A stretch of 64,000 nt of DNA from Arcicella aquatica (GTDB lineage: Bacteria; Bacteroidota; Bacteroidia; Cytophagales; Spirosomataceae). The notes beneath the pieces were generated by a model, which saw only the letters and a program-made list of their open reading frames with translations, searched no databases and had not been told where the DNA came from. The translations under genes were made by a program, and so were the position numbers. Where the stretch lies: assembly GCF_034928825.1 (NCBI RefSeq), contig NZ_JAYFUL010000007.1, positions 127,548-191,547 of the forward strand. The letters run 5' to 3'. Shown in pieces: positions 8,957-17,857 of this stretch (its first letter is position 1; each line of letters starts with the position of its first letter).

Positions 8957-10951
8957 TTATTGAGCTTTCTTTAAAACAATTTGTTCGGCGTGTTTTGCAA
9001 TAATTTGGTCGAAGAACCTCTTCAACAATTCATATTCTTCAGCATAATACATAGTTTTCTTTAATTGTATTTTACTAGAAATAGAAATCCTGTCTTCGGC
9101 TTTGCCCACTAAAAATGTAAATCTCCCAGAGTCTTCTGGTAAATTCACTTTCATACTTTTAGGTATTTCCTCAATGACATATCCTTTCGGGATTTGATAG
9201 GTAGCAATAAAATTATCTTCAATCAAGGCAGCAAAATCCACTGGATATTTCCGCTCAAGCGTAGTAAAAGGGTTCTTATCTTCTCCTTGTCCAATCATTG
9301 GACTAATGTAAATTCTTTCCCCCGCTACCCCTACACCTTCAGTAATATTAAGGTCTAATTTTATTTGTAGGGGTCTGGTAATATCTTTTTCATCTTCGAT
9401 ATCAACAGTCTTTATCTCCCAAGCTGAATGTTTTTTCTTTAGATTTTCTATGTACTTTGCTTTAGTTTCTTTTACAACACTTACCCTTTCATCATGGGCT
9501 AAATATCCCATGTGGTTTATGCTTAACTGTCCCTGTAATTGTCCCTCAGGGGTAATCTCCAAATTGGCTATCACAGTTTTGGCTAGTCTATCATTACTTT
9601 CCAACTTCACCCAGTCACCCGAATCACCATTAATTAAACGCCCTTGTCCATTCAAACAACGTATTGGTAAAATACCCAAAGACATCATTGGCTCAGTAGC
9701 ATCTATTAGTAGCCATTTTCCTTGATAAGCAACCGCAGCAATCACATAATTGAATTTTCGCTCTAGTACATAATGGTCCAACACTCTCCCATTAGTTCTA
9801 GTACTCATCACAACAGGGTCAGCTTCTATATCTAATTCTCTCAATAAAACAATCAGCATCAAATTTATATCAGCAACATTACCTGTTTTCGTTTCAAAGG
9901 CTTTTTTCAAGTTACTGGTAGCCAAAAAGCTTTCGTTTTGGTTCCATGTCATATTTTTTGAAACGTAGTCGTATGCTGCTTGTATTTTTGATAGGCTATC
10001 CTTAGCAGTCAACTTTATAGTAGCTGCAACATCTTTCAAAAATCCTCCTTTATTTAATAATCTGCCGAAGCGTTCATATTCATTTAAAGTTTTAGAAAAG
10101 TCATTCCATGTTGATGAAAAATTCTTGTGAATTCCACCTCTTGGCGTATATGCTGAAATCTCAAACTCTACTTGTGTTCGGTAGTCATCAATGGTTGTGA
10201 TATAAGGTTCTTCTCTTAATGCTGGCACATCTTTTTGAACAAATCTGTAATATGTGGCGTTGATTGTTCCTACGCCCGCACCAAGATTTATTGATTCTTG
10301 CGTATTGCTTGCAACAAGGAAGGGCTGATATCCTTGCGTTATTACTTGAAATTGATAAAATTCAGGCACTTTTACTTGGTATTCACTCCAAACTGTAGGA
10401 ATACTTCTTTGAAATTCCCAAGGACGAACTTCGGTGTCAAAATCAGATTCAATGATATAAGAAAACTCTATAATAGACCCTTCTTTTACATTGGGTAATG
10501 TAATCTTTTTAATACTATAATATTCATTTTTCTTTTCTAGAAAGATAGATTCTTTCTCTAGCTTCGTCACTTCAATTTTGCCATTGACAAGGTTGTAGGT
10601 AGCTCCTTTAATATTAGTGGCGTACTCTTTAGCACTACTATTTTTAGCACTACTTAGTCCGAATGAATGGGTAGCCCAATCATAGCCAGATTTCTTGAGG
10701 ATTTTAATTCTTCTATGTCTTGTAAAAATTACTTTCAAATTTTCCCCTTGAAAGGTATAATCATGGGTTCCGAAATCACAAAGGACTACGGCCTCAGCAG
10801 CGGTATCTTTATCATAGCTTTTACTTTGCAAATCAGCAATATCTATTTTACCAAATTTGATGGGGCTGTTTTGGGCATAGCTAGCAAAAGTTAATAGTAG
10901 CAATAAAAAAAATAGTGGTTTTCTCACAACTTTTAAGTGTTGGTCAATCAT
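8957..10951 (-). CDS. DUF3857 domain protein with degenerate transglutaminase site (paralogue 2)
   Basis: The 664-residue protein has a signal peptide (LLLLLTFASYAQ, cut near residue 27) and the DUF3857 pattern: VVLCDFG at 56, RHRRIKILKKSGYDWA from 78, IIEFSYIIESDF at 160 and WEFQRSIPTVWSEY at 178. In the transglutaminase-like region the usual GDC motif reads TGNVADINLM (356-365). Asparagine therefore replaces the cysteine, and the histidine position is tyrosine (Y402); only the aspartate (LIDATE, D417) remains. It is probably a binding or structural protein rather than an enzyme. It is close in length and sequence to the gene at 11000-12994, so the pair arose by duplication. It is co-transcribed with both neighbours. 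Confidence 0.82.
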   Translation of the reverse strand: MIDQHLKVVRKPLFFLLLLLTFASYAQNSPIKFGKIDIADLQSKSYDKDTAAEAVVLCDFGTHDYTFQGENLKVIFTRHRRIKILKKSGYDWATHSFGLSSAKNSSAKEYATNIKGATYNLVNGKIEVTKLEKESIFLEKKNEYYSIKKITLPNVKEGSIIEFSYIIESDFDTEVRPWEFQRSIPTVWSEYQVKVPEFYQFQVITQGYQPFLVASNTQESINLGAGVGTINATYYRFVQKDVPALREEPYITTIDDYRTQVEFEISAYTPRGGIHKNFSSTWNDFSKTLNEYERFGRLLNKGGFLKDVAATIKLTAKDSLSKIQAAYDYVSKNMTWNQNESFLATSNLKKAFETKTGNVADINLMLIVLLRELDIEADPVVMSTRTNGRVLDHYVLERKFNYVIAAVAYQGKWLLIDATEPMMSLGILPIRCLNGQGRLINGDSGDWVKLESNDRLAKTVIANLEITPEGQLQGQLSINHMGYLAHDERVSVVKETKAKYIENLKKKHSAWEIKTVDIEDEKDITRPLQIKLDLNITEGVGVAGERIYISPMIGQGEDKNPFTTLERKYPVDFAALIEDNFIATYQIPKGYVIEEIPKSMKVNLPEDSGRFTFLVGKAEDRISISSKIQLKKTMYYAEEYELLKRFFDQIIAKHAEQIVLKKAQ

Positions 10952-10999
10952 GTGGATATATTTGTTTGTAGTAGTTTAAATAGCGGTAAGAATAATCCT

Positions 11000-12994
11000 T
11001 TACTTTTTCTTCAAAATAATCTTTTCTGCATGCTTAAAAACAATTCTATTGTAAAACTCTCTTAACGCTCCATATTCTTCACTAGAATATATGGGCTTTT
11101 TCAAGGCTATTTTACTATCTATTTTAAAGCCCCCTTCCAATACTGTCAATCTAAAGTCAAAGCGTCCTCCATTATTTGGCAAAGCGACACTCTCTGATTT
11201 AGGTAATTCTTCTACTGCATAATCTGCTGGAAGTTTATAAAGTGCACTAAATGTTTCTTCTTGAGGTATTCCAAACTCCACTGGGTAGCTTCTATTAGGC
11301 GTTTTAAAAGGATTGGTATCTTCGCCCATTCCAATCATAGGTGACAGGTAGATGCGGTCGCCAGCTATCGAATAGGCTTCATTCACGGTAGCTGTTAGTT
11401 TTAACAGAGGCATCGTTTCAGCGGAGTCAACACCCGTTATCGCTATTTTACTAAAATCATAATTAGGTTTATTCTTTTTATAATCGACTAAATAAGCATC
11501 TTTCCCTTTTGCAAGCACCGCCGATTTGAAATAGATAGCATCATGCCCTAAGTACGATATATCAACATTCCCTTTGAGTTGCTGGTCAGGCAGAATATCC
11601 ATTTCCATTAAAACAACCTTTCTACTTGTTTGTGGTGCAGGAATTGGTATCCAACGACTATTTTTCCTAACAATCAACCTCCCTTTATCATTCAAACAAC
11701 GTAAGGGTAATTGTCCAACTTTGGTAAGTTTACTAGTAGCATCCAATAACAAATCTTTCCCGTTTAGTACCACATGAGCAATTGTAAAATCAAACCGATC
11801 TAATAACACTAAATCTGTAGGGAAGCCATTTTCACGTGTACTTAAAATAACAGGATTAGCCTCAAAACCGCACTCTCTGAGCAATCTTACCAACATCAAA
11901 TTAATCTCAGCCGAGTTACCTATTTTTTTCTCTGCTACTTTATTAAGATTAGTCCCTGACGTGAATACCCTATTGTCACCATCCCACTGCATCGAATTTT
12001 GGATATATTGATAAGCGGCTGTTAATAACGACAATGAATCCTTGGTTTGGCTTTTTAAGATCTCAGCTATCTTTTGGGCCTCATCATATTTCTTGATTTG
12101 CTTTCCGAAATTGTCATTCGTTAAAAGTGTTTCATTAAGTGTCTCCCAAGTCTGAGAATAATCTATTTTACCTTGATTAGGGAAAAAAGTAGAGGCTAAC
12201 TCAAAAGAAATCTTAGACCGATAATTTTCAATTGTTGTAACATAAGGTTCTATTTTTAATGATGGCGCATCTGCCAAAGCAAACCTGTATGAAAAATAAG
12301 GATCACGAATATTACTACGGATAAAATTGCGGGAATCTTGTTTTGTTTCCTTTACGTTTAGGGGGATAAAGCTTAGCAATGTTATTTTGAAATCAAAATA
12401 AGCAGGAATCTCAGCTCGCAATTCGCTCCAGACTGTAGGAATATTTGTCTGAAAATTCCATGAGCGTAGATCATACCAAAAACCAGATTCTAATTCATAA
12501 CTGAATTCTAGCACAGAGCCTTCACGAACCTGTGGAAACGTAAATTTTTTATAGTAAGTATTACCACTTCCTTTCTCTTCAAAAAAATCCTCCTCAGACA
12601 TAGTATAGCTCACCAGAGAGCCATTTTCAAGGTTCCAAGTAATAGCTTTTAGTTTGCTTACATCTTCTGATTTGTTTCCATCAGAAGATATATAAAAAGG
12701 AATTTTTTGGCTTGCAAAACCAAAGCCAGCCTTTTTTAAGATTTTAATTCGGATATGTCTTTTGTAATGTACTTTGGGCAAATCATTCCCAAAGTAATAG
12801 GAATATTCTCCATAGTCACACAGTACAACGGCTTCAGCGGACGTATCTTTTTCGTAAGTCTTCATCTGAAGATCTTTCAAATCGATACTCCCAAAGGTGA
12901 TTGGGGTAGCTGGTGTTTGGGCATTAATACAAAAACTTAGTAGAGCACAAGCGATGGATAGGATACACTTGTGAAGTGTAAAAATAGGTGACAT
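11000..12994 (-). CDS. DUF3857 domain protein with degenerate transglutaminase site (paralogue 1)
   Basis: First gene of the three-gene DUF3857 cluster and also 664 residues. The signal peptide ends at FCINAQ. The DUF3857 domain shares long stretches with its neighbour (EAVVLCDYGEYSYYF, HIRIKILKKAGFGFA, TNIPTVWSEL). The transglutaminase core reads IGNSAEINLM (358-367) where an active enzyme has G-D-C. The histidine position reads FDFTIA and only the aspartate (LLLDATS, D418) survives, so catalysis by the usual triad is unlikely. The gap to the next gene is 48 bases. A surface or periplasmic role is inferred from the signal peptide. The function of the family is not established. Confidence 0.82.
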   Translation of the reverse strand: MSPIFTLHKCILSIACALLSFCINAQTPATPITFGSIDLKDLQMKTYEKDTSAEAVVLCDYGEYSYYFGNDLPKVHYKRHIRIKILKKAGFGFASQKIPFYISSDGNKSEDVSKLKAITWNLENGSLVSYTMSEEDFFEEKGSGNTYYKKFTFPQVREGSVLEFSYELESGFWYDLRSWNFQTNIPTVWSELRAEIPAYFDFKITLLSFIPLNVKETKQDSRNFIRSNIRDPYFSYRFALADAPSLKIEPYVTTIENYRSKISFELASTFFPNQGKIDYSQTWETLNETLLTNDNFGKQIKKYDEAQKIAEILKSQTKDSLSLLTAAYQYIQNSMQWDGDNRVFTSGTNLNKVAEKKIGNSAEINLMLVRLLRECGFEANPVILSTRENGFPTDLVLLDRFDFTIAHVVLNGKDLLLDATSKLTKVGQLPLRCLNDKGRLIVRKNSRWIPIPAPQTSRKVVLMEMDILPDQQLKGNVDISYLGHDAIYFKSAVLAKGKDAYLVDYKKNKPNYDFSKIAITGVDSAETMPLLKLTATVNEAYSIAGDRIYLSPMIGMGEDTNPFKTPNRSYPVEFGIPQEETFSALYKLPADYAVEELPKSESVALPNNGGRFDFRLTVLEGGFKIDSKIALKKPIYSSEEYGALREFYNRIVFKHAEKIILKKK

Positions 12995-13087
12995 GTAAGA
13001 GTTAAATTTGTTCGTGGCTTAATAAACTATAGCATAGTTACTCATAATATTAAAACTCTCAAAAAATATTATGAAACTTTTTTTTTA

Positions 13088-13741
13088 TTAAAATACCAAC
13101 AATTTTATCACTTGAACAAAAGCAATTAAAAAAAAAGTCCACCCCATAATCTTATCAAACATATTCTGCGATAAATATTGAAAAATCGCTCCCTTCTTCT
13201 TAATGGCAACCAAAGCACATAAATAATTTAGTATTAAAGCACCTGTACTTGCACCTAACACAAAAGCAATTTTATCAAATAAAAACTCAATTTTTAAGTA
13301 TTCATAGTTTTGATAATTGATTAAGATAACTAACCAGAAAGCCATTAATTGAGGATTAAGAAATGACAATAAAAATCCTTTAATAAAATCACCCCAATAA
13401 GAAGTTCCTTCGATATCTACATTTATTTCTTCAGACTTAGAAAGCTCTTCCTGCATTTGCTTTGGTTTTAAATACTTCCACCCTATCAATAGCAAAACGG
13501 GTAATATAGCCCACTGCATAATTTCAAAAACCTGCGGGTATTTATCAAATACTTTTAAGCCCTCTACGGCTAAATATCCATAAATTATTTCAGGAAGCAC
13601 ACCTCCGACAGTCATCCATAGACCTGCTATTAGGCTTTTTCTGAGGGTAGCTTGAATCACCGACATATTCAAAGGGCCGGGGTGAAAAGAACCTAAAAAA
13701 CTAATGATAGTAGTGATGGAGAAAATAATAAGTGCTTTCAT
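13088..13741 (-). CDS. LysE-type amino-acid/metabolite exporter family protein
   Basis: This 217-residue inner-membrane protein has about six hydrophobic segments and the LysE family marks: GSFHPGPLNMSVIQATLRKS near the N-terminus, where GP is conserved, and FLLSFLNPQLMAFWLVIL in the middle. Relatives export lysine, threonine, homoserine or other small compounds by proton exchange. The substrate cannot be read from sequence. A hydrophilic loop of about 30 residues (around 90-120) separates the halves. It is divergent from priA, and a TAnnTTTG box lies 41-48 bases ahead of the start. An isolated gene, with no biosynthetic neighbour to suggest the exported compound. Confidence 0.75.
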   Translation of the reverse strand: MKALIIFSITTIISFLGSFHPGPLNMSVIQATLRKSLIAGLWMTVGGVLPEIIYGYLAVEGLKVFDKYPQVFEIMQWAILPVLLLIGWKYLKPKQMQEELSKSEEINVDIEGTSYWGDFIKGFLLSFLNPQLMAFWLVILINYQNYEYLKIEFLFDKIAFVLGASTGALILNYLCALVAIKKKGAIFQYLSQNMFDKIMGWTFFLIAFVQVIKLLVF

Positions 13742-13781
13742 GAGACAGTAATACGTTTAGATTATATAAATTGTTATTAAA

Positions 13782-13789
13782 CAAAACTA
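13782..13789 (-). promoter_or_regulatory. Candidate -7 box for the LysE-type gene
   Basis: The minus strand reads TAGTTTTG (plus CAAAACTA), matching TAnnTTTG, about 41 bases before the start codon. No clear -33 TTG was found. Confidence 0.4.
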
Positions 13790-13932
13790 CTATATTTCTT
13801 TACTTAGGGTTTGTCGGCTGTATTACCAAAACATTATTTCACGTAAATTGCATATAATATCGGCAACACCGAGCTTAATATTAGCATCCATTTTATTCCT
13901 GTTTGAATAACAAGAAGGCATCAATCAAGCAA

Positions 13933-16443
13933 ATGCAATCCTCAGAAAATAATCAAGTATCATCCTATACAGAAGAAATCACCCTTTTTGCCGATGTAAT
14001 TGTTCCCGTAGCAGTACCTAATACTTTTACATATCGCGTGCCACGTGAATATGCTGCCAGTATCACTACTGGGCTTAGAGTAATAGTGCAATTTGGCAAA
14101 ACCAAAGTAGTAACTGCTATTATTGCTCGCATTCATAATAAACCTCCAGAAAAATATCATGCCAAGTATATTTTAGAAGTATTAGACGACGCCCCTTTGG
14201 TAAATACTAAGCAAATAGAACTATTTTATTGGATAGCCGACTATTATATGTGCACTGTAGGAGAAGTGATGAACATCGCTTTGCCCTCGGGTTTAAAGAT
14301 TTCTAGCTTGTCGAAAGTGCAGTTTAATCCGTCATTTGACACGCCTGAATTATTAACTGAACGTGAAGTAGAAATCATTGACGAACTCAAAAAACATCAA
14401 TCCTTAAATTATGACGAACTCGCCCGTTTTGCTGAAGTCAAAAATGTTTATCATATCATCAAGTCTTTAATTCAGAAAAAAGCAATTATTGTTTTTGAAG
14501 AAGTACGTGAAAAATATTCCCCTAAAATTCTAAAAAAAATCAGGCTCAATGCCTTTTATGAAGATAGTAGCTATCTAACAGCGCTCATTGGTGAATTGGA
14601 AAAAACACCAAAGCAGTTGGATGTCATTCTGAATTATTTAAAATATGTTCCTGTACTACGTACTCCAGAACTAAATAAAAAGGGACTAGAGAAAAGCGCT
14701 TTGACCAAAGCCAATGTCTCGGAAAGCTCGCTGAGTACTCTTTTGAAAAATGGTATCCTTGAGCAATTTGAAGTAATTGTTAGTCGCTTCGAGGAAGACC
14801 TTGATTTTGTAGAAGCCCCTACTCCTATTTTGTCTTCAGCACAAGAAAGTGCCTTTACAGAAATCATGCAGAGTTTTCAGGAAAAAGACACTACCCTTTT
14901 GCATGGTATCACGGGTAGTGGCAAGACGGAAGTTTATATCAAACTGATAGAACAGGTATTAGAAAGTGGTTCGCAGGTATTGTATTTATTACCAGAAATT
15001 GCTTTGACTACCCAAATTGTGGTGCGACTCAGAAAAGTATTTGGCGATAAAATGGGCATTTATCATTCTCGTTTTTCAGATAATGAACGTGTTGAGGTAT
15101 GGAAAGGAGTAGTATCTGGGAAGTTTCAATTTATCGTGGGTGTACGTTCAGCCGTATTTCTGCCTTTTGATAATTTAGGACTTATCATTGTAGATGAAGA
15201 ACATGAGACATCCTATAAACAATTTGACCCTGCTCCTCGCTATCATGCCAGAGACGTGGCGGTGGTGATAGCTCACCGACAAAAAGCTAAAGTGCTGTTG
15301 GGTTCTGCTACGCCCTCTATCGAAAGTTTTTATAATGCTAAAATAGCGCGTTATGGTTTTGTAGAAATGAAAGAGCGTTTTGGTAATACTCAATTGCCAG
15401 ACATTGAACTGATTGACATCAAAACTGCCCGTAAACAGAAGCTGACGAAAGGCGATTTTTCTAACATGATGTTGGATACGATGGGGTTAAATTTTGAAAA
15501 GAAACAACAAACCATATTATTTCAGAATCGTCGTGGATATTCGCCTTATATTCAGTGCGAAGATTGTGATACCATTGTGGCGTGTCCTAATTGTGATGTT
15601 AGCCTAACCTATCATTACAGTAATCAAGAATTACGTTGCCACTATTGTGGACACCGCGAACCAATGTCGAAGACTTGTCAGGCTTGTGGTTCTGCTAAAT
15701 TGAAAACCAGAGGCTATGGCACAGAAAAGCTAGAGGAGGAATTACAATTATTTTTTCCAACTGCCAAAATTGCCCGCATGGATTTGGATACGACCCGTAC
15801 AAAAACGGCATTCCAGACACTAATTAATGAAGTAGAAAGTGGAGAAGTAGATATATTGGTAGGCACACAAATGGTATCTAAAGGTCTTGACTTTGAAAAG
15901 GTTAGTCTTGTCTGTGTTTTTGATGCCGACAGAATGATTCATTTCCCCGACTTTCGTTCCTCTGAAAGAGCCTTCCAAATGTTAACACAAGTAGCAGGGC
16001 GAGCAGGACGAAGAGGAACGCAAGGAAAAGTATTGATTCAGACGAATAATCCAACACAAAAGATACTCAAACAAATCATCGAAAACGATTATGAAGGCTT
16101 ATATCAAGATGAAATTAAAGAGCGGGAAGATTTTCAATATCCACCGTTTACGCGCATCATCAAGATTACATTAAAGCATATCGACCAACCTAACGCTGAA
16201 AAAGCAGCCAAAGCATTGGCTTTACAGCTAATCGAAAAACTAGGCACACAAAGAGTTTTAGGTCCCGAAAAGCCATTAGTTGAAAGAGTACGCAATCAGT
16301 ATTTATTTGAGATTCTGATAAAATTAGAAAAGGCTATCAACCTAAAAGGAGCAAAAACCTTTATTGCTGAGCAAGTACAAAATATAGAATTGTCTAAAGA
16401 TTTTAAGGGAGTGGGGATTGTGGTGGATGTGGATTGTGGGTAG
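13933..16443 (+). CDS. priA: Primosomal replication protein N' (PriA helicase)
   Basis: The 836-residue product has the PriA order: an N-terminal 3'-DNA-binding domain (FADVIVPVAVPNTFTYRVP), a winged-helix part, the helicase core with Walker A GITGSGKTE and DEEH box (IVDEEHETSYKQ), a zinc-binding insert with eight cysteines (CEDC, CPNC, CHYC and CQAC pairs) and helicase motifs V/VI (GTQMVSKGLDF, QVAGRAGRRG). PriA reloads the replisome at stalled forks and R- or D-loops. The frame opens at a TTG at 13903, ten codons upstream. The ATG at 13933 was preferred because the upstream codons add nothing family-like, but either start is possible. It is divergent from the LysE-type gene. Confidence 0.95.
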   Translation: MQSSENNQVSSYTEEITLFADVIVPVAVPNTFTYRVPREYAASITTGLRVIVQFGKTKVVTAIIARIHNKPPEKYHAKYILEVLDDAPLVNTKQIELFYWIADYYMCTVGEVMNIALPSGLKISSLSKVQFNPSFDTPELLTEREVEIIDELKKHQSLNYDELARFAEVKNVYHIIKSLIQKKAIIVFEEVREKYSPKILKKIRLNAFYEDSSYLTALIGELEKTPKQLDVILNYLKYVPVLRTPELNKKGLEKSALTKANVSESSLSTLLKNGILEQFEVIVSRFEEDLDFVEAPTPILSSAQESAFTEIMQSFQEKDTTLLHGITGSGKTEVYIKLIEQVLESGSQVLYLLPEIALTTQIVVRLRKVFGDKMGIYHSRFSDNERVEVWKGVVSGKFQFIVGVRSAVFLPFDNLGLIIVDEEHETSYKQFDPAPRYHARDVAVVIAHRQKAKVLLGSATPSIESFYNAKIARYGFVEMKERFGNTQLPDIELIDIKTARKQKLTKGDFSNMMLDTMGLNFEKKQQTILFQNRRGYSPYIQCEDCDTIVACPNCDVSLTYHYSNQELRCHYCGHREPMSKTCQACGSAKLKTRGYGTEKLEEELQLFFPTAKIARMDLDTTRTKTAFQTLINEVESGEVDILVGTQMVSKGLDFEKVSLVCVFDADRMIHFPDFRSSERAFQMLTQVAGRAGRRGTQGKVLIQTNNPTQKILKQIIENDYEGLYQDEIKEREDFQYPPFTRIIKITLKHIDQPNAEKAAKALALQLIEKLGTQRVLGPEKPLVERVRNQYLFEILIKLEKAINLKGAKTFIAEQVQNIELSKDFKGVGIVVDVDCG

Positions 16444-16762
16444 GGATTGGCATCTTACCTCTGGTTCAAGCCTGTGGCTTAGGACTTTCCTTATTTCAGT
16501 TTATTTTATCTTAGTCCAAGTTATGTTTTGGTTAATACTTGAACTGGGGGAAATTTGATACTTTTACCATATAATAAATTTTTGAAAATGAATTGAATTT
16601 TGACTTGGTGATTCCGAGGAAAAATTATAAGTTGAAGGGAAAATTATCATATCATTTTACCAATACAAAAAGGATTACAAAGTTTTCGCATATTAGCTAG
16701 TTGTACACAATTTTAGAATAAAATCTAAAAAAAAGACGTTTGACTTATCATAATTTATAAAT
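16444..16762. other. Intergenic region between priA and the candidate defence pair
   Basis: A 319-base stretch with no coding frame of interest. Its first third holds copy A of an intergenic repeat (16475-16556). The rest is AT-rich, with no recognised promoter box. Confidence 0.45.
16475..16556 (+). repeat. Intergenic repeat family, copy A
   Basis: This stretch aligns with 19741-19827: both share the blocks ATTTCAGTTT, CTTAGTCCAAG, an ACTTGAACT near the end and a trailing GGGGA. The GTCCAAG...CTTGAAC parts can pair as a weak hairpin. Copies A and B lie on either side of the 16763-19630 gene pair, in the same orientation. Confidence 0.65.
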
Positions 16763-17698
16763 ATGAATAATGTAAATACTCTTACTTGCTTTGTTATAAT
16801 GCCTTTCTCGGTACGTAAACAAGACCTAGAAAAGTATTATTACGATAACGAACACTGGAATGAAGTTTATAATGGATTTATTACACCGGCAATCAGAGAA
16901 GCGAAGCTAAAAGTATTGCGCGATGATGACGATTATTCTTCAAGACTTGTAGGAATAGGCATTTGGTCAAAAATTGAAAAATCAGACATCATATTATGTG
17001 ATATATCAGCCCACAATCCAAACGTTCATCTTGAGCTAGGTTGGGCTATGCGTGCAGATAAAAAAATTGTTTTTATAAAAGATGATTTGACTGAATTTAA
17101 TTTTGATCTAAATCAATATTATACCTACGAGTACTCGCATCGCTTACAGCCAAGCGCATTAAAGGAAGCTATTACAAATTTGTCCAAAATTATTACCGCT
17201 ACCCTTACTGATAACACGTCTAATTACTCTATAGTTAATAAGTTAACATTACAAACAAAAGCAAACGAGGCTTCTTTGAACGGCAATATTGAAGTTGGAT
17301 TACTTCAAGAATTATTAAATGAAGTTCGTACAATGAAAAGATTATCCAACACAAGCAGTTACTCAGAAAATTCTTCAATATCTTTGAGTATACAAAGCAA
17401 ATCAGAGTTACCAGAGAAGCTAATTGGGTCAACATGGAGAAAGAAAGAAGGACTCGAAGAAATCTATTTTACTGCGCAAGATCAATTTATGTATACAAGT
17501 GTTGGGACGCAAAAATGGATTCAAAATAATGTAATTTTTGATTCTGACTATAAAGTTATGAAACTTTACTGGAGGCATGATGATTTCGTTGCACGTTGCA
17601 CGTTTGATTCCATATATAGTTCATTTTCTGAACAAGATGGTACAAAATGGTTTCTTGTAGCGATTGCACCATTTATTCATCCTTCTTTTCGAAATTAA
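16763..17698 (+). CDS. Nucleoside 2-deoxyribosyltransferase/TIR-like protein with C-terminal beta-rich domain
   Basis: The 311-residue protein has an N-terminal domain with the signature CFVIMPF (9-15), followed by YNGFITPAI (36-44), IWSKIEKSDIILCDIS (67-82) and NPNVHLELGWAMRADKKIVFI (85-105). This pattern belongs to the Rossmann-like nucleoside 2-deoxyribosyltransferase/TIR-like superfamily, where the glutamate (here E91) is the catalytic residue that breaks N-glycosidic bonds; in defence systems such domains degrade NAD or nucleotides. A polar linker (about 150-215) leads to a compact beta-rich end (218-311; GSTWRKKEGLEEIYFT) of unknown fold. There is no signal peptide or membrane segment. 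A DUF262 protein follows 159 bases downstream on the same strand. Fold assignment is moderate; enzymatic activity and a defence role are inferred. Confidence 0.65.
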   Translation: MNNVNTLTCFVIMPFSVRKQDLEKYYYDNEHWNEVYNGFITPAIREAKLKVLRDDDDYSSRLVGIGIWSKIEKSDIILCDISAHNPNVHLELGWAMRADKKIVFIKDDLTEFNFDLNQYYTYEYSHRLQPSALKEAITNLSKIITATLTDNTSNYSIVNKLTLQTKANEASLNGNIEVGLLQELLNEVRTMKRLSNTSSYSENSSISLSIQSKSELPEKLIGSTWRKKEGLEEIYFTAQDQFMYTSVGTQKWIQNNVIFDSDYKVMKLYWRHDDFVARCTFDSIYSSFSEQDGTKWFLVAIAPFIHPSFRN

Positions 17699-17857
17699 TA
17701 AATAAGATGCCTAATAGGAAAATATAACTGGCAATTTCATTAAAAGCTAGGTGCCAGATGTGAACTTTAGTATTTCAAATTCAAGTCCTTCGTAAATATC
17801 CTTCCATTAGCGTTAATGTTAGGACGACCTACAATAATAATTAGAAAGTGAATAAAT

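Noticed and set aside
17699..17857. Possible integron attC-like site (GTTAGGACG near 17818) between the two defence candidates
   Set aside because: The core boxes do not fit the R'/R'' consensus and no integrase is nearby.
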